In this document: piece after piece, positions 10,083 to 18,694 of the stretch
How the letters are laid out: each line of letters opens with the position of its first letter
Position numbering within the stretch: position 1 is the stretch's first letter
NCBI RefSeq assembly: GCF_900167115.1
Contig: NZ_FUXZ01000002.1
Span: 62,001-126,000 of the forward strand
Direction of reading: 5' to 3'
DNA from: Eubacterium uniforme
GTDB lineage: Bacteria > Bacillota > Clostridia > Lachnospirales > Lachnospiraceae
Length of the DNA: 64,000 nt
Made by a program: the position numbers and the translations under genes
The notes under the pieces: model-generated
Told to the model about the DNA's origin: nothing
Seen by the model: the letters and a program-made list of their open reading frames with translations, nothing else
The model's database searches: none

Positions 10083-10345
10083 AACGGACCGTTGCGGGTC
10101 TCTACACTTAGTGAGAAAGATGTATTTTGTTAAGAAGTTTATTTAGCTGCATAACGTGAAGTGTTATGTGATGAGTAAGTGAAGTGGTGCATAAGTGCTT
10201 GCACTTAAATGCATTACTTTACTTGCTCATTATGTAATACTTGTATTATACGGATGAAATGAATAAATCATATAAAAAACAATAACTTTCGAACTTAATG
10301 TGGCTAGGGGCAGCCCGCACCGTGCGCGAGCTGAGTCCGGGATAG
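10083..10345 (+). ncRNA. Candidate large structured RNA (class unassigned; possibly raiA-motif-like)
   Basis: The 350-base gap between the ABC transporter and the murE-like gene has no plausible ORF but strong RNA structure. Bases 10159-10198 pair with 10201-10242 in a 40-pair arm with one 2-base bulge. All eight departures from Watson-Crick pairing are G-U pairs when read as plus-strand RNA, so the plus strand is the functional one. GC-rich conserved-looking blocks flank it and pair with each other: CGGAC 10085-10089 with GTCCG 10335-10339, and TGCGGG 10093-10098 with CCCGCA 10314-10319. A hairpin terminator follows at 10386. Size and layout (a long variable arm between GC-rich closing parts) recall large clostridial RNAs such as the raiA motif, but I could not check a covariance model. 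Confidence 0.65.
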
Positions 10346-10380
10346 ATAATATAAATTCACGTGGTAATTAACTTTAAAGA

Positions 10381-10412
10381 AAAAAGATACTTACTATTGT
10401 AAGTATCTTTTT
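10381..10412. terminator. Bidirectional terminator between the RNA locus and the murE-like gene
   Basis: Perfect 9-bp stem, 10386-10394 with 10399-10407, loop TATT. It is flanked by five A's on the left and five T's on the right, so it can end the plus-strand RNA and the minus-strand ligase operon. It overlaps the last codons of the minus-strand gene. Confidence 0.85.
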
Positions 10413-11905
10413 ACGTATTCTACATCTGATGGGCAATCGAGGTATTCGTGACCGTACTTTTGGCGCGTTTCGTTGCCTTTGCCTGTGATTAGAATAATTG
10501 TTTTATGATTAGATGCTTTGGCATCTTCGATAGCTTTTTTGATTGCTTCACCACGATCCTCGATAAGTTCGTATGGACAGTTTCCTTTTGAAACATAAGA
10601 AGCAATTTCATTTGATATTTCAATAACTGGTTCATCACCAGGATCCTCTGCACAAATATAAACTTTCTTTGAATATTCACCAGCTATAAGACCTAAATCT
10701 CTACGCCTGATCTGAGCCTTGTATCCAGGACAACCAAAGATTGCATAGATATCATATTCAGGATATTCCTTTTTAGTAGAAGAGTAGAGAGTATCAAAAC
10801 TTAACTTGTTGTGAGCATAATCAACAACAGCAATTATACTCTTGTCGCTATTTTCATAAAGTTCCATTCTTCCGCTTGAACGAGCAAGTGAAATACCTTT
10901 TTTAATATATTTAATTGGAATGTTATATTCAAGTGCAACTGCAATAGCAGCAAGTGCATTTTCAACATTGAAAAGACCTGGCATAGTTAGAAGAAATTCT
11001 TCATCAAAGGCTTTGGTTTTAACATTAAAACTAATTCCATCAGAAGTCTTTTTAATGTTATATCCATAAATATCACATTCATTTATATCAATTTTTAAAT
11101 TATCTTCATGACCAAAAATAATTACATTTTCAGAAGCAGAAGCGGCAGTTTTTATTTCATCAAAATTATCAGAATTAGCACAAATAAAAGCTGTTTTAGT
11201 CTGCTTGAAGATTCTTAACTTGCTGTGGAAGTAATCATTAAAATCCTTGTGTTCAATATCGCTTATGTGATCTTCTGAAATATTTAAAAAGATACCACAA
11301 TCAAATACAATCTCATCAACTCTGTTATATTTAAGAGCTTGTGATGAAACTTCCATTTCAAGATAAGTAATACCTGAATTAACTGCATTATTAAAATGCA
11401 TAAATAATTCCATTGACTCAGGAGTAGTGATATGTGATTCTTTATTAATTACGCCATCATAAACATCAATAGATGAAATAACAGCACTTTCTTTACCACC
11501 TGAGTTTTTCATATATTCATCAATAATTGATTTAATGTAATAAGCAGTAGTTGACTTACCCTTTGTACCAGTTATCCCCGTCATATGTAACTTTTTAAAA
11601 GGTGCATCATAATAGAGATTTGCTATTAAAGGCATGCACTCTCTAATGTTTTTAACAATAATGTATGAACAATCAACATCGTATTTTTTCTCACTAACAT
11701 AGCAAGTTGCGCCTTTGCTTATGGCATCTTTAAGGTAATCTTCCTTAAAAGTAGCGCCCTTACAGATGAAAAGAGTATTAGCAACAACTTCCTTTGAATT
11801 ATAAGTTGTAAAATCAACAACCGCTTCTTCAACAAATGCAGATTCAACAACCTGTTCTTTTTCATTTAATAAATTATAAAAATCTTTTAATGTATATTTT
11901 TTCAT
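10394..11905 (-). CDS. Mur ligase family protein, MurE-like
   Basis: Mur ligase of 503 residues. It has an N-terminal Mur substrate domain, the ATP-binding P-loop TGTKGKST near residue 115, and a C-terminal domain with TGKGNETRQ, equivalent to the GKGHE region of MurE. MurE adds the third amino acid to the UDP-MurNAc-dipeptide during wall synthesis. At the position of the DNPR motif that marks diaminopimelate-adding MurE, this protein has EDPGDEP, so the amino acid added is probably not meso-DAP, or this is a second, specialised MurE. It follows the ATP-grasp gene by 54 bases on the same strand, implying one transcript. Confidence 0.8.
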   Translation of the reverse strand: MKKYTLKDFYNLLNEKEQVVESAFVEEAVVDFTTYNSKEVVANTLFICKGATFKEDYLKDAISKGATCYVSEKKYDVDCSYIIVKNIRECMPLIANLYYDAPFKKLHMTGITGTKGKSTTAYYIKSIIDEYMKNSGGKESAVISSIDVYDGVINKESHITTPESMELFMHFNNAVNSGITYLEMEVSSQALKYNRVDEIVFDCGIFLNISEDHISDIEHKDFNDYFHSKLRIFKQTKTAFICANSDNFDEIKTAASASENVIIFGHEDNLKIDINECDIYGYNIKKTSDGISFNVKTKAFDEEFLLTMPGLFNVENALAAIAVALEYNIPIKYIKKGISLARSSGRMELYENSDKSIIAVVDYAHNKLSFDTLYSSTKKEYPEYDIYAIFGCPGYKAQIRRRDLGLIAGEYSKKVYICAEDPGDEPVIEISNEIASYVSKGNCPYELIEDRGEAIKKAIEDAKASNHKTIILITGKGNETRQKYGHEYLDCPSDVEYVKRYLQ

Positions 11906-11959
11906 ATTTAACCTTATATTAATTCAATGCATAATTTGCATTAAAGTATTCTTTATATT

Positions 11960-13222
11960 TTAGTTTATTTCAATATTCTCTTCAGGTAATTTAACTTCGT
12001 TATATTCTTCTGGATGGTAATACTTTTTGTACTTTCCATAGTGAGAGAAGTGCTGTTTTACCATACGAATCCATCTCTTGAAAATGAAATCACCCTTAAG
12101 GAATACTGGATTAACAACTTCCTTTTTCTGGAAGAGAGTATTAAGCATTTCAATATTCTTAGGATCTTTTACATATGTATATGCTACCTTCTTTGGAACA
12201 ACCAACCATAAGTGAGGCTGCTTAGCAACTTTTAACTGTAAAATGTTGTGATTTACATATTCTTCAACGATGCATTCAGCAATGTTAAAGCCTGAACCAG
12301 TAACATAGAAATTACTACGTCCCTGTCTTGTATTGATTTCGAAGAATTTGTACTTGCCATCTCTTGAATCGTACTTAATGTCGAAGTTTGAAAAACCGAC
12401 ATAATTTAAATCCTTTAAAAGAGCAGTAACTTTTGAAGTTAATTCTTCGTTATATTCTGTAATAATAACAGCATGATTACCCTGACCGTGAGGTGTGTGT
12501 TCCTCTAATAAAACGTGACCTAAACATACAAGTTTAACTTCACTATTTTGATCACTGTAGCAAGTCATAACATGCATGTTTTCATCATTGCCAGGAATCA
12601 TATCCTGAATAATCAAAGAATCAGTATAACCTGAAGCATAAATCTCCTTCATGGTCTTAATTAATTCTTCCTTTGTATCTATCTTATATACCTTGTTCTG
12701 AGTTTTAAAAGGACATTCCCAATAAAGAATACCATTAGATGGCTTTAAGATAACAGGGAAGTGGAAATCGAGTTCGAAATCAAATCCCATGTCTTCCTTA
12801 TGAACAAATGTCTTTGGATAATCAAGTCCATGCTTATCGCAAAGTTCATAGAATAAATCCTTCTTCTGAAGCTGATACATTAAATCATAACTAATGTATG
12901 GAGCAATGCAGTTTTCAGGAAGTTCTGATAAGTGTCTACTTATAAGAGCAACGTAGCTATCTCCACAACCTACAAGGATAATCTTCTTATTAGCAAATGC
13001 TGTTGCCATGGATTTAACGGTCTTCATAAAAAAATCATCCTCTTCAATACGAGGATTAGCACTGTAAATTGTAATCTTACTGTTGCAACTTGGACCGTTA
13101 TTATACTTACCAAATACGTAAGATTTAACCTTATATTTTTCGTAAAATGCTCTGGCAACACTATATGTATTTATATCGCCACCAAAAAGAACAGGAATAA
13201 AATCCTTACTTTCAAATTTCAT
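11960..13222 (-). CDS. ATP-grasp carboxylate-amine ligase
   Basis: 420-residue ATP-grasp protein. The central ATP-grasp fold includes FPVILKPSNG near residue 155, SLIIQDMIPGND, and the metal/ATP residues in FFEINTRQGRSNF. Family members join a carboxylate to an amine using ATP; D-aspartate ligases that add a side branch to peptidoglycan belong here. First gene of a minus-strand pair with the MurE-like ligase, which points to a cell-wall or peptide-ligation role, but the substrate is not shown. A probable promoter lies 79 bases upstream. Confidence 0.8.
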   Translation of the reverse strand: MKFESKDFIPVLFGGDINTYSVARAFYEKYKVKSYVFGKYNNGPSCNSKITIYSANPRIEEDDFFMKTVKSMATAFANKKIILVGCGDSYVALISRHLSELPENCIAPYISYDLMYQLQKKDLFYELCDKHGLDYPKTFVHKEDMGFDFELDFHFPVILKPSNGILYWECPFKTQNKVYKIDTKEELIKTMKEIYASGYTDSLIIQDMIPGNDENMHVMTCYSDQNSEVKLVCLGHVLLEEHTPHGQGNHAVIITEYNEELTSKVTALLKDLNYVGFSNFDIKYDSRDGKYKFFEINTRQGRSNFYVTGSGFNIAECIVEEYVNHNILQLKVAKQPHLWLVVPKKVAYTYVKDPKNIEMLNTLFQKKEVVNPVFLKGDFIFKRWIRMVKQHFSHYGKYKKYYHPEEYNEVKLPEENIEIN

Positions 13223-13300
13223 AATAGAATCCTTTCCGAAGAAACATAGAAAGATATTATGTCTTTAATTATTTCTTATTTTTATTGAATTACATAACAT

Positions 13301-13328
13301 ATTATATAATATCTCAAAAAAAAATCAA
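13301..13328 (-). promoter_or_regulatory. Probable promoter of the ATP-grasp/MurE-like operon
   Basis: On the minus strand TTGATT (13323-13328) and TATAAT (13301-13306) are 16 bases apart, upstream of the ATP-grasp gene. The region is very A/T rich, so chance matches are possible. Confidence 0.45.
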
Positions 13329-13356
13329 TATTTAGATAAAAACCTTGTAAAATGAA

Positions 13357-13385
13357 TTGCTAAGCACAATTTGTTGTGGTATTAT
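13357..13385 (+). promoter_or_regulatory. Probable promoter of asnB
   Basis: TTGCTA at 13357-13362 and TATTAT at 13380-13385, spacing 17. A second exact TATAAT at 13410-13415 lacks a good -35 box. Together with 13301-13328 this makes a divergent promoter region between the ligase pair and asnB. Confidence 0.45.
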
Positions 13386-13456
13386 TTATAGTGATAGTTT
13401 TTTCTAGGATATAATGAAAACTCTATCATAAAAGACTACAAGATGGAGGATATATC

Positions 13457-15331
13457 ATGTGCGGTTTTGTAGGTTTTACTGGGCCTCTCGCTGATAAACA
13501 GAGTGTGATTGATGAGATGTTAAATCGTATTCATCATAGAGGACCAGACTGGCAGGATAGTTACATTGATGATGACGTTGTTTTAGGATTTGCTAGACTA
13601 AGTATCATCGACCTTGAAGGTGGTAGACAGCCTATGGAGAATGAGGATGGTTCAATGGTTCTTGTTTTCAATGGCGAAATCTATAACTTCCAAGGGATTA
13701 GGGAAGAATTAATAGAAAAAGGGCATGTTTTCAAAACAAGAAGTGATTCAGAAGTTTTGCTTCATGGTTATGAAGAATATGGTCCTGAACTTTTAAATAA
13801 ACTTAGGGGTATGTTTGCATTTACTATTTGGGATAAGAAGAAGAAAAAGCTTTTTGGAGCTAGAGACTTCTTTGGAATTAAACCATATTATTATGCAAAT
13901 ATGAATGGCACATTTTTCTTTGGTAGTGAAATAAAAGGATTTTTACCTCATCCAAACTTTAAGAGAGAAGTTAATGAGGAATTATTACCTGATTATTTAA
14001 CATTTGGTTGTATCCCAGGATATGACACTATGTTTAAGAATGTACATAAATTACCACCAGCTCATTATTATGAATGGCAGGATGGTAAGATGACAATTAC
14101 AAGATATTGGCAGCCTACATTTAACTTTGATTATGAAAAATCATATGATCAGTTTGTTGATGAAATTTCAGAAACATTTAAGGAATCAGTTAAAACTCAT
14201 ATGATTGCTGATGTAGAAGTTGGAAGTTTCTTATCATCAGGTGTTGATTCAAGTTATGTGGCTTGTGAAGTATCAAAACTTCAGAAAGTTAGAACTTATA
14301 CAATTGGATTTGCTAATTTAAAATATAGCGAAGCTGATGATGCTAAGTTTTTAGCTGATGAAATTCATGTTGAAAATAATAGAATTTTAATAGATGCTGA
14401 TGATTACTTTAATAGTATTCAGGCAGTGCAGTATCACTTAGATGAACCACTTGGTAATACAAGTGCTAATAACCTTTATTATTTATCTGAATTTGCGTCA
14501 AGAGATGTAAAGGTTGTTCTATCTGGTGAGGGAGCTGATGAAATGTTCGGTGGATATAACGTTTATAAAGAACCATTATCACTTGAATCATATCAGAAGA
14601 AAGTTCCTAAATTTGTTAGAAAGATGATTGCAGGTGTTGTTAAGCCAATGCCTGATTTTAAGGGTAGAAACTTCTTTATAAGAGGAAGTAAGACTGTAGA
14701 AGAAAGATACATTGGTAACTCTAATGTATTTAAAGTTGGTGAGAGAGATAAGTATTTAAAGAAGAAATACAAATCACAGCCACCTACATGGTTTACAAAG
14801 AAGTTTTATGATGAAGCTAAAGATTATGATGATATTACAAAGATGCAGTATTTAGATATTCATGGATGGATGGTTCAGGAAATTTTACTTAAGGCTGATA
14901 AGATGAGTATGGCTAATTCGCTTGAACTTAGAGTACCATTCCTTGATAAGGAGATATTTGCTCTTTCTAATACACTTCCAGCTAATTATAAAGTTAGTTT
15001 AAAGAATACAAAGCTTGCACTAAGAAGTGCTGCTAATAGGGAAATGAATGAGATTTCAGCTAATAGAAAGAAGCTAGCATTCCCAACACCTATTCCTGAT
15101 TGGCTTAAGGAAGAAAAGTATTATAATTTAGTTAAGGAATATTTTACAAGTGAAACAGCTAATAAATACTTTAATACTGATAAGCTTGTTGAACTACTTG
15201 AAGATCATAGAGCTGGAAAGAGATTTAAAGTTTCAAAGATTTGGGTTGTTTTATCTTTCCTTGTATGGCATAAAGTGTTCTTTGAAGGTGGAGATGAAAA
15301 ACTTGTAAATGAAAAGAAGGCTAGTGCATAA
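13457..15331 (+). CDS. asnB: Asparagine synthetase (glutamine-hydrolysing)
   Basis: Converts aspartate, glutamine and ATP to asparagine, 624 residues. The N-terminal glutaminase domain starts MCGFVG with the catalytic cysteine at position 2. The C-terminal synthetase domain has the PP-loop SSGVDSSY and LSGEGADEMFGGY. The start is fixed by the required Cys2 and by TGGAGG upstream. AsnB-type amidotransferases can also amidate cell-wall peptides in Firmicutes; the divergent neighbours here are two cell-wall-type ligases, so that role should be kept in mind. Confidence 0.93.
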   Translation: MCGFVGFTGPLADKQSVIDEMLNRIHHRGPDWQDSYIDDDVVLGFARLSIIDLEGGRQPMENEDGSMVLVFNGEIYNFQGIREELIEKGHVFKTRSDSEVLLHGYEEYGPELLNKLRGMFAFTIWDKKKKKLFGARDFFGIKPYYYANMNGTFFFGSEIKGFLPHPNFKREVNEELLPDYLTFGCIPGYDTMFKNVHKLPPAHYYEWQDGKMTITRYWQPTFNFDYEKSYDQFVDEISETFKESVKTHMIADVEVGSFLSSGVDSSYVACEVSKLQKVRTYTIGFANLKYSEADDAKFLADEIHVENNRILIDADDYFNSIQAVQYHLDEPLGNTSANNLYYLSEFASRDVKVVLSGEGADEMFGGYNVYKEPLSLESYQKKVPKFVRKMIAGVVKPMPDFKGRNFFIRGSKTVEERYIGNSNVFKVGERDKYLKKKYKSQPPTWFTKKFYDEAKDYDDITKMQYLDIHGWMVQEILLKADKMSMANSLELRVPFLDKEIFALSNTLPANYKVSLKNTKLALRSAANREMNEISANRKKLAFPTPIPDWLKEEKYYNLVKEYFTSETANKYFNTDKLVELLEDHRAGKRFKVSKIWVVLSFLVWHKVFFEGGDEKLVNEKKASA

Positions 15332-15387
15332 GTTGTTTATGCGTATTGTAAAATTGAATTTAAAAATGTACTTATAGATAAACTAAG

Positions 15388-15420
15388 AAAGGAGAGTATG
15401 ATTATTTAATCATACGAGGA
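15388..15420 (+). promoter_or_regulatory. Palindrome between two ribosome binding sites ahead of glyA
   Basis: AAAGGAG at 15388-15394 is followed by a perfect inverted repeat, 15396-15404 with 15407-15415 (GTATGATTA / TAATCATAC), and then by the GAGGA that serves the glyA ATG at 15425. The first site also precedes a three-codon frame, ATG at 15398 ending in TAA. The arrangement could tune glyA translation. Confidence 0.45.
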
Positions 15421-15424
15421 ATTT

Positions 15425-16663
15425 ATGTTTTCATTTGATTATGTTAAAAACTTTGATCCAGAACTTGCTGCTGCAATGGATGATGAACTTCAGAGACAGA
15501 GAGATCACATCGAACTTATTGCATCAGAGAACATTGTAAGTGAAGCAGTTATGGCTGCTATGGGTAGTCATCTTACAAACAAGTATGCAGAAGGTTACCC
15601 AGGTAAGAGATATTATGGTGGATGTGAGTATGTTGACGTTGTTGAAACACTTGCAATTGAAAGAGCTAAGAAGTTATTCAATTGTGACTATGTAAATATT
15701 CAGCCACATTCAGGTGCACAGGCTAACATGGCAGTTTTATTTGCTATGATTGAGCCAGGCGATACTATTATGGGTATGAGTCTTGCACATGGTGGACATT
15801 TAACACATGGTTCACCTGTTAATATGTCAGGTAAGTATTTCAATGTTGTTCCATATGGTACGGACGATAATGGATACATTGATTACGATGAAGTATTAAA
15901 GATTGCTAAGAAGTGCAAGCCAAAGCTTATCATTGCTGGTGCTTCAGCTTATCCAAGAGCAATTGACTTTAAGAAATTCAGAAAGATTGCAGATGAAGTA
16001 GATGCATATCTTTTCGTAGATATGGCTCACATTGCAGGTTTAGTTGCTGCAGGTGTTCATATGAGCCCAATTCCTTATGCTGATGTTGTTACAACAACAA
16101 CACATAAGACACTTAGAGGACCAAGAGGTGGTATGATTCTTTGTAACCAGGAAGCTGCTGAACAGTTTAACTTCAATAAGGCAGTATTTCCAGGTATGCA
16201 GGGTGGTCCACTTATGCATGTTATCGCAGCTAAGGCTGTATGTTTAAAAGAAGCATTAGATGATTCATTCAAAGAATATGGTAAGAACGTTGTTGATAAT
16301 GCTCAGGCACTTGCTAAGGGACTTATGGATAGAGGATTTAACTTAGTATCAGGTGGTACAGATAATCACCTTATGTTAGTTGACCTTCAGAACATGGGTG
16401 TTACTGGTAAGGATTGTGAAAAACTTCTTGATGCAGCAAATATCACATGTAACAAGAATGCAATTCCTAACGATCCTAAGAGTCCATTTGTTACAAGTGG
16501 TATCAGAATTGGTACTCCTGCAATCACAACACGTGGTATGAAGACAGAAGATATGGATGCTATCGCTGAAGCTATTTCACTTCTTGTTAAAGATGTTGAT
16601 GCTAATAAAGCTAAGGCTATGGAAATTGTTAAGACTCTTACAGATAAGTATCCATTATACTAA
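15425..16663 (+). CDS. glyA: Serine hydroxymethyltransferase
   Basis: PLP enzyme interconverting serine and glycine with transfer of the one-carbon unit to tetrahydrofolate, 412 residues, normal length. Recognisable parts: [14 protein letters not shown] near the N-terminus, [15 protein letters not shown], and the PLP-lysine motif [14 protein letters not shown] near residue 225. Upstream is asnB by 93 bases with an unusual hairpin in the leader. A weak inverted repeat at 16694-16717 followed by T-rich sequence may be its terminator. Confidence 0.97.
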   Translation: MFSFDYVKNFDPELAAAMDDELQRQRDHIELIASENIVSEAVMAAMGSHLTNKYAEGYPGKRYYGGCEYVDVVETLAIERAKKLFNCDYVNIQPHSGAQANMAVLFAMIEPGDTIMGMSLAHGGHLTHGSPVNMSGKYFNVVPYGTDDNGYIDYDEVLKIAKKCKPKLIIAGASAYPRAIDFKKFRKIADEVDAYLFVDMAHIAGLVAAGVHMSPIPYADVVTTTTHKTLRGPRGGMILCNQEAAEQFNFNKAVFPGMQGGPLMHVIAAKAVCLKEALDDSFKEYGKNVVDNAQALAKGLMDRGFNLVSGGTDNHLMLVDLQNMGVTGKDCEKLLDAANITCNKNAIPNDPKSPFVTSGIRIGTPAITTRGMKTEDMDAIAEAISLLVKDVDANKAKAMEIVKTLTDKYPLY

Positions 16664-16752
16664 GATAGTAGTAAATTGATACTAAGAGTTTTATAATACT
16701 AGTTTTATATAGTATTAGTATTTTAGATTTTATATTTTATATTTGAATATTT

Positions 16753-16815
16753 TATAATGAATATTGTTCAAGGTGTATGTAGTTACATACACCTTGAAGT
16801 GTAATTATACGGAGG
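16753..16815 (+). promoter_or_regulatory. aroC leader: -10 box, perfect 14-bp inverted repeat, strong RBS
   Basis: TATAAT at 16753-16758 is followed 8 bases later by a perfect inverted repeat, TTCAAGGTGTATGT (16767-16780) with ACATACACCTTGAA (16785-16798), loop AGTT. GGAGG at 16811-16815 then precedes the aroC ATG. A transcript from this -10 box would begin at or inside the hairpin, so it could be an operator or a 5' mRNA stabiliser. No good -35 box is visible. Confidence 0.6.
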
Positions 16816-16820
16816 TTAAT

Positions 16821-17915
16821 ATGGCAGGTTCAAGTATTGGAACTATATTTAAAATATCTACATGGGGTGAGTCCCATGGCAAAGCACTTGGAGTTGTAGT
16901 TGATGGATGCCCAAGTGGTTTAGAACTATGTGAGGAAGATATTCAAGTCTTTCTTGATAGAAGAAAACCAGGTCAGTCTAAATTTACAACAAAGAGAAGT
17001 GAAGGAGATAAAGTAGAAATTCTTTCAGGTGTATTTGAAGGAAAGACTACAGGAACTCCTATTTCTTTAATCGTTAGAAATGAAAGTCAAATTTCAAAAG
17101 ATTATAGTAATATTGCGCAAGTGTACAGACCTGGGCATGCTGATTTTACCTTCGATGCTAAATATGGATTTAGAGATTATCGTGGTGGTGGAAGATCGTC
17201 AGGTAGAGAAACTATTGGAAGAGTATGTGCAGGTGCCATTGCTAGTAAGATATTAAAACAGATGGGAATAGAAATCTTAGCATACACTAAGTCAATTGGA
17301 GATATTGAAATAGAAACATTTGCTAAGGAAGAAATAAATAATAATAAACTTTATATGCCTGATGCTAAGGCTGCTGATAAAGCATCTAAATACCTTGAAG
17401 AACTTATGAATAATGGTAATTCTTCAGGTGGAACTGTAGAGTGTGTAATTAGTGGCGTTCCGGCAGGAATTGGTGATCCGGTTTTTGATAAACTTGATGC
17501 AAATCTTGCTAAGGGTATTATGTCAGTTGGAGCTGTTAAGGCTGTTGAGATTGGCGCTGGTGTAGATGCTTCAAAGATGACAGGCGTTGATTCTAATGAT
17601 GGTTTTATAAATGAAGATGGAACTATTAAAAAGACAAGAAACAACGCAGGTGGTATCTTAGGTGGTATCAGTGATGGTAGTGATATAATTATTAAGGCTT
17701 CATTTAAACCAACACCATCTATTTATTCAAAACAGTCTACTGTTAATAAGAATGGTGAAAACATCGACATAGAAATTGCAGGTCGTCATGATCCAATCAT
17801 AGTTCCAAGAGCTGTGGTTGTTGTGGAATGTATGGCAGCAATTACAATCCTTGATGCTATGTTTGTAAATATGAGCAGTAAACTTGATAATATAGTTGAT
17901 TTTTATGCAGAATAA
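16821..17915 (+). CDS. aroC: Chorismate synthase
   Basis: Last step of the shikimate pathway, EPSP to chorismate, using reduced FMN; 364 residues. Signature segments are WGESHGKALG near the start, RPGHADFTFDAKYG, RDYRGGGRSSGRET and NAGGILGGISDG. A longer frame opens at 16764, but the conserved N-terminus (MAGSSIGTIFKIS) and GGAGG at 16811-16815 fix the start at 16821; the extra upstream codons would be hairpin sequence. A strong terminator follows immediately. Confidence 0.96.
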   Translation: MAGSSIGTIFKISTWGESHGKALGVVVDGCPSGLELCEEDIQVFLDRRKPGQSKFTTKRSEGDKVEILSGVFEGKTTGTPISLIVRNESQISKDYSNIAQVYRPGHADFTFDAKYGFRDYRGGGRSSGRETIGRVCAGAIASKILKQMGIEILAYTKSIGDIEIETFAKEEINNNKLYMPDAKAADKASKYLEELMNNGNSSGGTVECVISGVPAGIGDPVFDKLDANLAKGIMSVGAVKAVEIGAGVDASKMTGVDSNDGFINEDGTIKKTRNNAGGILGGISDGSDIIIKASFKPTPSIYSKQSTVNKNGENIDIEIAGRHDPIIVPRAVVVVECMAAITILDAMFVNMSSKLDNIVDFYAE

Positions 17916-17917
17916 TA

Positions 17918-17969
17918 AAATGCTATCTTACTTGGAAGTTTTCTTAGTAGGATAGCATTTATTTTTTTT
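17918..17969 (+). terminator. Strong terminator after aroC
   Basis: 14-bp stem, 17918-17931 with 17947-17960 (one G-U pair), followed by an A and eight T's. It separates aroC from the tetR promoter that starts a few bases later. Confidence 0.92.
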
Positions 17970-17973
17970 GTGC

Positions 17974-18022
17974 TTGACAGCTAATTTAAATTAGCCTATA
18001 ATTAAGCTAATCAGAATTAGCT
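17974..18022 (+). promoter_or_regulatory. Consensus promoter with two TetR operators
   Basis: Exact TTGACA (17974-17979), 17-base spacer, exact TATAAT (17997-18002). The spacer is a perfect 16-bp palindrome, GCTAATTTAAATTAGC (17980-17995). A second site with the same half-sites, GCTAAT-N4-ATTAGC, lies at 18006-18021, 26 bases from the first. The sites overlap the promoter and start region of the tetR gene, so autorepression by that TetR protein is very likely. Confidence 0.85.
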
Positions 18023-18042
18023 AAATAGAAAGAGGACAAATT

Positions 18043-18672
18043 ATGAATACAAAAGAAAGAATAATAGATGAAGCTTTGACTTTGTTTTCTGAAAAGGGAT
18101 ATGCAAATGTTTATGTTGCAGATATTGCAGAGAGAGTAGGAATTAAGGCTCCGTCGCTTTATAAGCATTATAAAAATAAGCAAGCAATTTTTGATGCGAT
18201 TATTGATGGTATGAAAAAAAGATTTTTAGAGCAGGCGGGTTCACTTCAGATTAATGGAGAGGATGCTTCAATAGATGCTGAAATATATAAAAATATATCT
18301 GAAGAACAATTGATTGAACTTGGTACTAAGTTGTTTTTGTATTTCTTACATGATGATTATACGAGACGTTTTCGTAAGATGCTTACTATTGAACAGTTTC
18401 ATGATAAACAGTTAGCAGATGTATATATGAAGCAGTATGTGGATGAGCCGTTATCATATCAAGGGATGCTTCTTGGTATGATTGTATCATCAGGTGTGTT
18501 ACAGACAGATAATGTAGAAATTATGACATTACATTTTTATGCTCCAATTTATATGTTGCTCACAATTTGTGATAGGGAGCCAAGTAGAGAAGAGGAGTCA
18601 TTAAAAATACTTAAAGAACATATAAGACAGTTTAACAAGTTGTATTCAAGAAAAGTGAAGAATAATAAGTAA
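18043..18672 (+). CDS. TetR/AcrR family transcriptional regulator
   Basis: 209 residues with an N-terminal helix-turn-helix (about residues 1-48; ALTLFSEKGYANVYVADIAERVGIKAPSLYKHYKNKQAIF is the TetR signature region) and an unrelated C-terminal ligand domain. Its own promoter carries two matching palindromes, so it is probably a repressor of itself and of the following flavoprotein gene, 22 bases downstream. The ligand is unknown; the flavoprotein neighbour suggests a reactive or redox-active compound. Confidence 0.9.
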   Translation: MNTKERIIDEALTLFSEKGYANVYVADIAERVGIKAPSLYKHYKNKQAIFDAIIDGMKKRFLEQAGSLQINGEDASIDAEIYKNISEEQLIELGTKLFLYFLHDDYTRRFRKMLTIEQFHDKQLADVYMKQYVDEPLSYQGMLLGMIVSSGVLQTDNVEIMTLHFYAPIYMLLTICDREPSREEESLKILKEHIRQFNKLYSRKVKNNK

Positions 18673-18694
18673 AAAGAGATAATGGAGGGAGATT

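Noticed and set aside
10083-10345. 6S RNA, RNase P or SRP RNA
   Set aside because: 6S is a simple rod with a central bubble; this has GC-rich outer helices and one long side arm. I see no RNase P or SRP core sequences.
16764-16820. Longer aroC start
   Set aside because: The extra codons are the perfect inverted repeat, and GGAGG sits right before the later ATG with the conserved N-terminus.
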